From the NCBI RefSeq assembly GCF_000702305.1, contig NZ_JNLC01000013.1:1-64000 (forward strand): a stretch of DNA of 64,000 nt. The letters are read 5' to 3'. Of this stretch, positions 59,673-64,000 are shown piece by piece. The translations under genes were made by a program, and so were the position numbers. Each line of letters begins with the position of its first letter. Within the stretch, counting starts at the first letter, position 1. Source of the DNA: Allobosea sp. 117. GTDB lineage: Bacteria > Pseudomonadota > Alphaproteobacteria > Rhizobiales > Xanthobacteraceae. Under the pieces are notes generated by a model that did no database searches, had not been told where the DNA came from, and was given only the letters and a program-made list of their open reading frames with translations.

Positions 59673-61400
59673 GTGGCTTCGGGTTCCGGGTTCGTGCACA
59701 GCAAACGCAAGTTTCGCCCGTATCGCATGGTCAAGGCGGTCGCGCTGGCCGCGATCGTCACCATTGGCGGTACCGAACTTCTGCAGGACGCCGTCGCCAA
59801 TGGCGACACCCGCAGCCTGACCCTGCATCACGTCCATTCCGGCGAGAGCGCCACCGTCACCTTCAAGCGGAACGGGCGCTACGACCCGGCCGCGCTCCAG
59901 AAGCTGAACGTCCTGCTCCAGGACTGGCGGCGCAAGGAGCCGACCAAGATGGACCCCCAGCTCTTCGACATCATCTGGGAGGTCTATCGCGACGTCGACG
60001 CCAGCCAGCCGATCCAGGTGATCGGCGGCTATCGCTCGCCGGCGACCAACGCCATGCTGCGCGCCCGCTCCCGCGGCGTCGCGCAGATGAGCCAGCACAT
60101 GCTTGGCAAGGCGATGGACTTCTTCATTCCCGGCGTTCCGCTCGCCAGAATCCGCGAGGCCGGCCTGCGCCTTCAGCGCGGCGGCGTCGGTTTCTATCCG
60201 ACCTCCGGCTCACCTTTCGTGCATCTCGACACCGGCGGCATCCGGCACTGGCCGCGCATGACCCGGCCCGAGCTCGCCCGCGTGTTCCCGGATGGCAAGA
60301 CCGTGCACGTTCCGGCCGACGGCCGCCCGATGTCCGGCTATGCGCTGGCCCTGGCCCAGGTCGAGAGCCGCGGCAACCGGCCGGGCGGCGCCGGCGCGGC
60401 CTTCGCTTCCGCCTATGAGAGCGGCAAGAGCGGCCCGAAGAAGAACTTCCTCGCCTCGCTGTTCGGCAAGGACGGTGGCGACGACGACGAGGAGAGCTCG
60501 TCCGCCTCTTCCGTCGCCGCGTCGTCCGCCCCGGCTGCGGCCCCCTCGGCTTCGTCCGGTGGCGAGGAGGAGGCGGCGCCTGCGGCACCCGCACCGGCCG
60601 CTGCCGCGCCTGTCGCGGTCGCGAGCGCGCAGAGCGTTCCGACCCCGGCTCCCCATCCGCTCGGCCGCCCGAGCGCGCCGGCCGAGGCTGCGCCCGCGCC
60701 GGTCGTGGTCGCGAGCGCGGTTCCGATGCCGCTGTCGCGTCCCGGCAGCGCGCCGGCGAACGCGCCCGTCTTGGCGGCTCAGCCGGCGCCGGTTGCCCAG
60801 GCCGCCCCGGCCGTCGTCGCGGCCGCGCCGGCGCCTGCCACGGAGCCCGCCGGCGAAGCGCCGATCATCGTCGCCATCGCCGAGCCGGCCGCGATCGCGA
60901 GCGCCGACATGGGCGCCGCGCTCGCCAATGTGCCGATGCCGCGGACCCGGCCGCGTGACGCCGGCCTGCCGGCGCTGATCGTGCGCGGCTCGCAGCAGCC
61001 GGACGAGCCGGCCCCGCCGAGTCTCTCCTATGCCTCCGCCGCCGATTTCGTGGTCGCTCGTCCGGCGCCGGGCCGCGCGCCCGAGCCGGCGGCGCTGCCG
61101 GTCGGCCGCTCGGCGGCACGCGCTCCGCTGCCGCATACCGCCGAGGCGCAGGCGCAGATCCGGCGCCTGTTCGCCGGCCCGACGGTGGCGGCCGACACCT
61201 CGCTCAGCGCTCCGGAGATGCGCCGCTTCGCCGCCTTCGTGGCGCCGCCGCGCGTGGTGATCGACGGCGGCTTCGGCCGCGACGCCTCCAATGGTCTGGC
61301 GACCAGCCGCTTCTCCGGCGCCGCGGTGGTGGCGATACCGGTGGTCGCGAGCGCCGATCCGCGCCCGCAGAAGAAGCGCCTCTCGATGGTGGCGGACTGA
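59673..61400 (+). CDS. DUF882 family (M15-type, YcbK-like) envelope protein with long Pro/Ala-rich tail
   Basis: 575 aa, GTG start at 59673 with AGGA six bases upstream. An N-terminal hydrophobic segment (about residues 19-35) acts as signal or anchor. The DUF882 domain (about 45-200) shows metal-peptidase residues: IGGYRSPATNAMLRARS, His142 and Asp149 in SQHMLGKAMDFF, and His184 in FVHLDTGG. Family members resemble D,D-carboxypeptidases such as VanY but activity is mostly unproven. From about residue 270 to 450 the chain is Ala/Pro/Ser-rich. It follows the L,D-transpeptidase gene, a common pairing in alphaproteobacteria. Confidence 0.86.
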   Translation: MASGSGFVHSKRKFRPYRMVKAVALAAIVTIGGTELLQDAVANGDTRSLTLHHVHSGESATVTFKRNGRYDPAALQKLNVLLQDWRRKEPTKMDPQLFDIIWEVYRDVDASQPIQVIGGYRSPATNAMLRARSRGVAQMSQHMLGKAMDFFIPGVPLARIREAGLRLQRGGVGFYPTSGSPFVHLDTGGIRHWPRMTRPELARVFPDGKTVHVPADGRPMSGYALALAQVESRGNRPGGAGAAFASAYESGKSGPKKNFLASLFGKDGGDDDEESSSASSVAASSAPAAAPSASSGGEEEAAPAAPAPAAAAPVAVASAQSVPTPAPHPLGRPSAPAEAAPAPVVVASAVPMPLSRPGSAPANAPVLAAQPAPVAQAAPAVVAAAPAPATEPAGEAPIIVAIAEPAAIASADMGAALANVPMPRTRPRDAGLPALIVRGSQQPDEPAPPSLSYASAADFVVARPAPGRAPEPAALPVGRSAARAPLPHTAEAQAQIRRLFAGPTVAADTSLSAPEMRRFAAFVAPPRVVIDGGFGRDASNGLATSRFSGAAVVAIPVVASADPRPQKKRLSMVAD

Positions 61401-61418
61401 CTTCGTAGTCCCGGACAA

Positions 61419-61553
61419 CGTCATCCTGAGGCGCTCGGGCAATGCCCGAGCCTCGAAGGATGGGGTCCCGCGTGCGCCAGAACGGGCCCGCCCCCGCACG
61501 TTTATGAACATCCTTTCGAGGCCCGGCCGATGGCCGGGCACCTCAGGATGACG
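61419..61553 (+). repeat. Large nested palindromic intergenic repeat (135 bp)
   Basis: The outer arms CGTCATCCTGAGG (61419-61431) and CCTCAGGATGACG (61541-61553) are perfect inverse complements. Inside, GCCTCGAAGGATG and CATCCTTTCGAGGC also pair with one bulge. Each half carries its own hairpin (TCGGGCAATGCCCGA and CCGGCC...GGCCGG). It lies between the convergent DUF882 and gapR genes. Elements with this CATCCTGAGG...CCTCGAAGGATG layout are widespread in Rhizobiales and are reminiscent of RIME-type mosaics. It is different from the family at 17352 and 50078. Confidence 0.8.
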
Positions 61554-61622
61554 TGGTTCTCGTGGGAACTCCTGGAGCCGCAGGCTAGGCTCGCGCCGCG
61601 GCCGGAAGAGCCGAAGCGCTGC

Positions 61623-61901
61623 CTAGCCCACCATGCCCAGCGCCTGCAGATAGAGGTCGACGATCGCCTCGTGCTCGGCGCGCTGGTCGGCGTCCTGCTT
61701 GCGGATCTTCAAGATCTCGCGCAGCGCCTTGGTGTCGAAGCCGTTGCCCTTGGCTTCGGCGAAGACGTCCTTGATGTCGTCGGCGATCGTCTTCTTCTCC
61801 TCCTCGAGCCGCTCGATGCGCTCGATGAAGGATTTGAGCTGCTCCTTGGCGAAGCCGGCGGCGGCATCGGACAAAGGCTGGTCGTTCGGTATGTCGGACA
61901 T
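61623..61901 (-). CDS. gapR: GapR nucleoid-associated protein (DUF2312)
   Basis: A 92-aa alphaproteobacterial protein. In Caulobacter GapR tetramers clamp overtwisted DNA and help type II topoisomerases ahead of replication forks and transcription units. The coiled-coil core ([20 protein letters not shown]) and the DNA-contacting segment ([21 protein letters not shown]) are clear. The start has GGAG six bases upstream. Normal length. It converges with the DUF882 gene and lies 144 bp downstream of the DUF1244 gene. Confidence 0.93.
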   Translation of the reverse strand: MSDIPNDQPLSDAAAGFAKEQLKSFIERIERLEEEKKTIADDIKDVFAEAKGNGFDTKALREILKIRKQDADQRAEHEAIVDLYLQALGMVG

Positions 61902-62045
61902 GGCGTCTCCGGAAAGGGTCGGGCTGCGGAGGGCCGGCGGCCATTGGGCCGGGCCTCAGGATAAGGGGCCGCGATCAGGGCGCGTTTCGGCAAGCTGCGT
62001 CAAGCGCGAGCCGCCCTCTATGCACCGTTCCGTGCAGCCTGTGGA

Positions 62046-62360
62046 TTAATGCGCGCCCGGCTGGCGGGTCGCGAAGGCGGCCTGCTGCTCGGGGTTCGCC
62101 TCGGCCTGGTGCTTCGCCTTCCACTTCTCATAGGGCATGCCATAGACCGCCTCGCGGCTCTCCTCCCTGGAGACCGGCAGGCCGCGTTCCTTGGCGGCGT
62201 CGAGGTACCAGTTGGAGAGGCAGTTGCGGCAGAAGCCGGCGAGATTCATCAGGTCGATGTTCTGCACGTCGGTCCGCGCGCGCAGATGCGCCACCAGCCG
62301 CCGGAAAGCGGCGGCCTCGAGCTCGGTGCGGTCCTTGTCGGTGAGGGGTTCGTCGGTCAT
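62046..62360 (-). CDS. DUF1244 family protein
   Basis: A 104-aa cytoplasmic protein with the family core AAFRRLVAHLRARTDVQNID, MNLAGFCRNCLSNWYLDAA and EAVYGMPYEKWKAKHQ. The two cysteines in FCRNCL are conserved and suggest metal or redox chemistry, but the function is unknown. The gene is between gapR and the N-formylglutamate amidohydrolase gene on the same strand, 19 bp after the latter, so it is probably co-transcribed with it. Confidence 0.9.
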   Translation of the reverse strand: MTDEPLTDKDRTELEAAAFRRLVAHLRARTDVQNIDLMNLAGFCRNCLSNWYLDAAKERGLPVSREESREAVYGMPYEKWKAKHQAEANPEQQAAFATRQPGAH

Positions 62361-62379
62361 GTCGGCCTCCGATGGTCGG

Positions 62380-63270
62380 TCAGACAGAGATAGGTGGCAC
62401 AGCGTCGGTGCGCGAGCCGAAGATTCGGGCCTCGCGCATGTCCGGGCGAGCGAGCAGGGCGGGCATCAGGTCGGCGAGGCGGTCCGCCCAGGCGAGCTGG
62501 CCGGCCTCGTCGGCGATCAGGTCCTGGCGGATCTCGATCAGCGCATGCGGCAGGCCGCGCGCCGTACCGTGCCGGTAGAGGCAGTCATTGCGCAGCGCGC
62601 CGTCATAGGGCTCGTTGTCGCCGACGATCAGGTCGCCGGGCGCCGCCAGCGCGTCGATCATCGGCCGGGCGAAGCGGGGATCGAGGTCCCACAGCAAGGC
62701 GACGTGCCACGGGCGGGGCACACCGCGCCAGACCGGCGTGAAGCTGTGCACCGAGAACAGCGCGGGGACGACGCCGGCCGCGAGCGCGGCGTCGATCTGC
62801 TGCTCGATCGCCCGGTGATAGGGGCGGTGATAGAGGGCGATGCGCCGCTCCACCTCGGCGGCGTCGGCATGCCGGTTGCCGGGCACGACCGCGCCGTCGG
62901 ACAGGCGCATCACCAGCGTGGGGTCGTCCTCGCCGCGATTCGGGTCGATGAGCAGGCGGGAGAAGCAGGAGAGCACCGCCGGGGCGCCGAGCCGGGCCGC
63001 CAGCGCGCGGGTGACGCCGGCGGCGCCGATATCGTATCCGATGTGCCGTTCGAGCTGCGTCTGCGGCAGGCCGAGCGAGCCATATTCCGGTGGCAGCGCA
63101 TTAGACGCGTGGTCGCACAGGATGATCAGGCCGGTGTGCAGATTTCCGGAAATGATTTCCACAGCCCGGAAAGCATTCGCCGCCTCCGGCTCTGGTGTCG
63201 AGGGCGGCTCAGGGTCGGCGCTGAGGCGGAGCATCATCGGTTCGATCAATGCGATAAGTGGCTGAAGCAT
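62380..63270 (-). CDS. N-formylglutamate amidohydrolase family protein
   Basis: Zn hydrolase of the FGase family, 296 aa. Motifs: ILCDHASNALPPEYGSLGL, ERHIGYDIGAAGVTRALA, RLLIDPNRGEDDPTLV, ALFSVHSFTPVWRGVPRPWH and the C-terminal LPHALIEIRQDLI. In histidine breakdown this enzyme releases glutamate, but no hut genes are seen, so the real substrate may differ. The first 35 residues are poorly conserved and alternative ATGs at 63237 and 63234 are possible starts. Confidence 0.88.
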   Translation of the reverse strand: MLQPLIALIEPMMLRLSADPEPPSTPEPEAANAFRAVEIISGNLHTGLIILCDHASNALPPEYGSLGLPQTQLERHIGYDIGAAGVTRALAARLGAPAVLSCFSRLLIDPNRGEDDPTLVMRLSDGAVVPGNRHADAAEVERRIALYHRPYHRAIEQQIDAALAAGVVPALFSVHSFTPVWRGVPRPWHVALLWDLDPRFARPMIDALAAPGDLIVGDNEPYDGALRNDCLYRHGTARGLPHALIEIRQDLIADEAGQLAWADRLADLMPALLARPDMREARIFGSRTDAVPPISV

Positions 63271-63382
63271 GGTGACGGGAGGCTTTCCGTGCCATAGGAA
63301 TACGCCGGTTTCGCGTCGCCGGGCAGCACCTGCGACGGCACCAAAAACGATAAACCGAGCCGCCGTGTGGGTATGGGGGAAT

Positions 63383-64000
63383 GATGTCTGTCACGTCGCC
63401 GCGCGCTTTCCTCGCCGAGCTCTTCGATGCCGCCGTGGCGGCCGCCCATCCCTCGACCTGCGTCGTGCCTCACCTGCCGGCGCCTCCGGCTTCCGGTCGC
63501 CTGATCCTGCTCGCGGCGGGCAAGGCCGCCGGCTCCATGCTGGAGACGGCGGAGAGCTATTATCTCGACACGCTCGGCTTCGATCCCTCGCGCCTCGTCG
63601 GCATCGGCGTGGCGCGCCACGGCTATGGCCGCCCGACGCGCCAGCTCGAAATGGTAGAGGCCGGCCATCCGGTGCCGGACGCGGCGGGCCTGCGGGGGGC
63701 ACAGACGGCAATCGACCTCGCCGCCGGCGCGCAGGCCGGCGACCTCGTGGTGGTGCTGCTCTCGGGCGGCGCCTCGGCCAACTGGATCGCCCCGGCGGAG
63801 GGCGTCGAACTCGACGACAAGCGGGCGCTGACGCGGGCGCTGCTGCGCTCCGGCGCCAACATCACCGAGATCAACACGGTGCGTAAGCACCTCTCGCGCA
63901 TCAAGGGTGGCCGCCTGACGACGCTCGCCCAGCCGGCGCATGTGGTGACGCTGTCGATTTCCGACGTGCCGGGCGATGATCCGGCGGTGATCGGCTCCGG
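63383..64000 (+). CDS. Glycerate 2-kinase (MOFRL/GckA-TtuD family), 3' partial
   Basis: The frame runs off the right edge after about 206 codons. Visible motifs: LLAAGKAAGSMLETAE, GIGVARHGYGRPTRQLEMVEAGHPVPD, VVLLSGGASANWIAP and INTVRKHLSRIKGGRL, then SDVPGDDPAVIGSG, all typical of the DUF4147 N-domain of ATP-dependent glycerate 2-kinase. It makes 2-phosphoglycerate from glycerate in the serine or tartrate pathways. Two adjacent ATGs (63380, 63383) follow a GGGGGA run; the second has better spacing. Divergent from the amidohydrolase gene. Confidence 0.93.

Overview
This 64-kb window is ordinary chromosome of a high-GC alphaproteobacterium. It carries a split three-gene transhydrogenase, a Rhizobiales-type N-terminally extended FtsA, a long-linker FtsZ, GapR, DUF1244 and DUF3309 proteins, and Rhizobiales-style palindromic intergenic repeats. 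I infer Hyphomicrobiales, most likely near Xanthobacteraceae (Ancylobacter/Starkeya-like). The genus is a guess; the class is well supported.

Layout. 1-3.3 kb: the proton-translocating transhydrogenase operon pntAA (5' cut by the window edge)-pntAB-pntB, closed by a strong intrinsic terminator. 3.3-7.5 kb: an extensin-like lipoprotein, a divergent DapB on the minus strand, RNase P RNA, a small lytic transglycosylase and an amidase. 7.5-35.6 kb: a nearly complete division and cell wall (dcw) cluster, all on the plus strand: mraZ-rsmH-ftsL-ftsI-murE-murF-mraY-murD-[ethanolamine-type permease]-ftsW-murG-murC-murB-ddl-ftsQ-ftsA-ftsZ-lpxC-bamD-recN-ligA. It supplies the cytoplasmic UDP-MurNAc-pentapeptide pathway, lipid I and II synthesis, the septal SEDS/PBP pair, the divisome scaffold, the committed step of lipid A synthesis and an outer-membrane assembly lipoprotein. 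An MraZ-type operator array lies over a candidate promoter at the head of the cluster.

35.6-64 kb: mixed housekeeping genes. These are an isochorismatase-like hydrolase, small membrane proteins, Xaa-Pro aminopeptidase, a LysE exporter, an amino-acid binding protein, UvrD helicase, PrmA, a hot-dog thioesterase, a D-lactate dehydrogenase-like flavoprotein, a large AsmA-family protein, serB, miaA, a DUF1348 protein, msrQ, purE/purK, a sigma-54 response regulator, an L,D-transpeptidase, a DUF882 peptidase-like protein, gapR, DUF1244, N-formylglutamate amidohydrolase, and the 5' part of a glycerate 2-kinase that runs off the right edge.

I found no CRISPR array, prophage, transposase, tRNA or biosynthetic cluster, and no strong candidate for a wholly new system. 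The observations most worth a second look are: an AT-rich, rare-codon patch inside ddl with a degenerate CtrA-like box just upstream of ftsQAZ; a DapB homologue lacking the catalytic His pair; a family of composite palindromic intergenic repeats; a permease gene lodged inside the dcw cluster; and an MsrQ with a Gly/Pro-rich insertion and no MsrP partner nearby.
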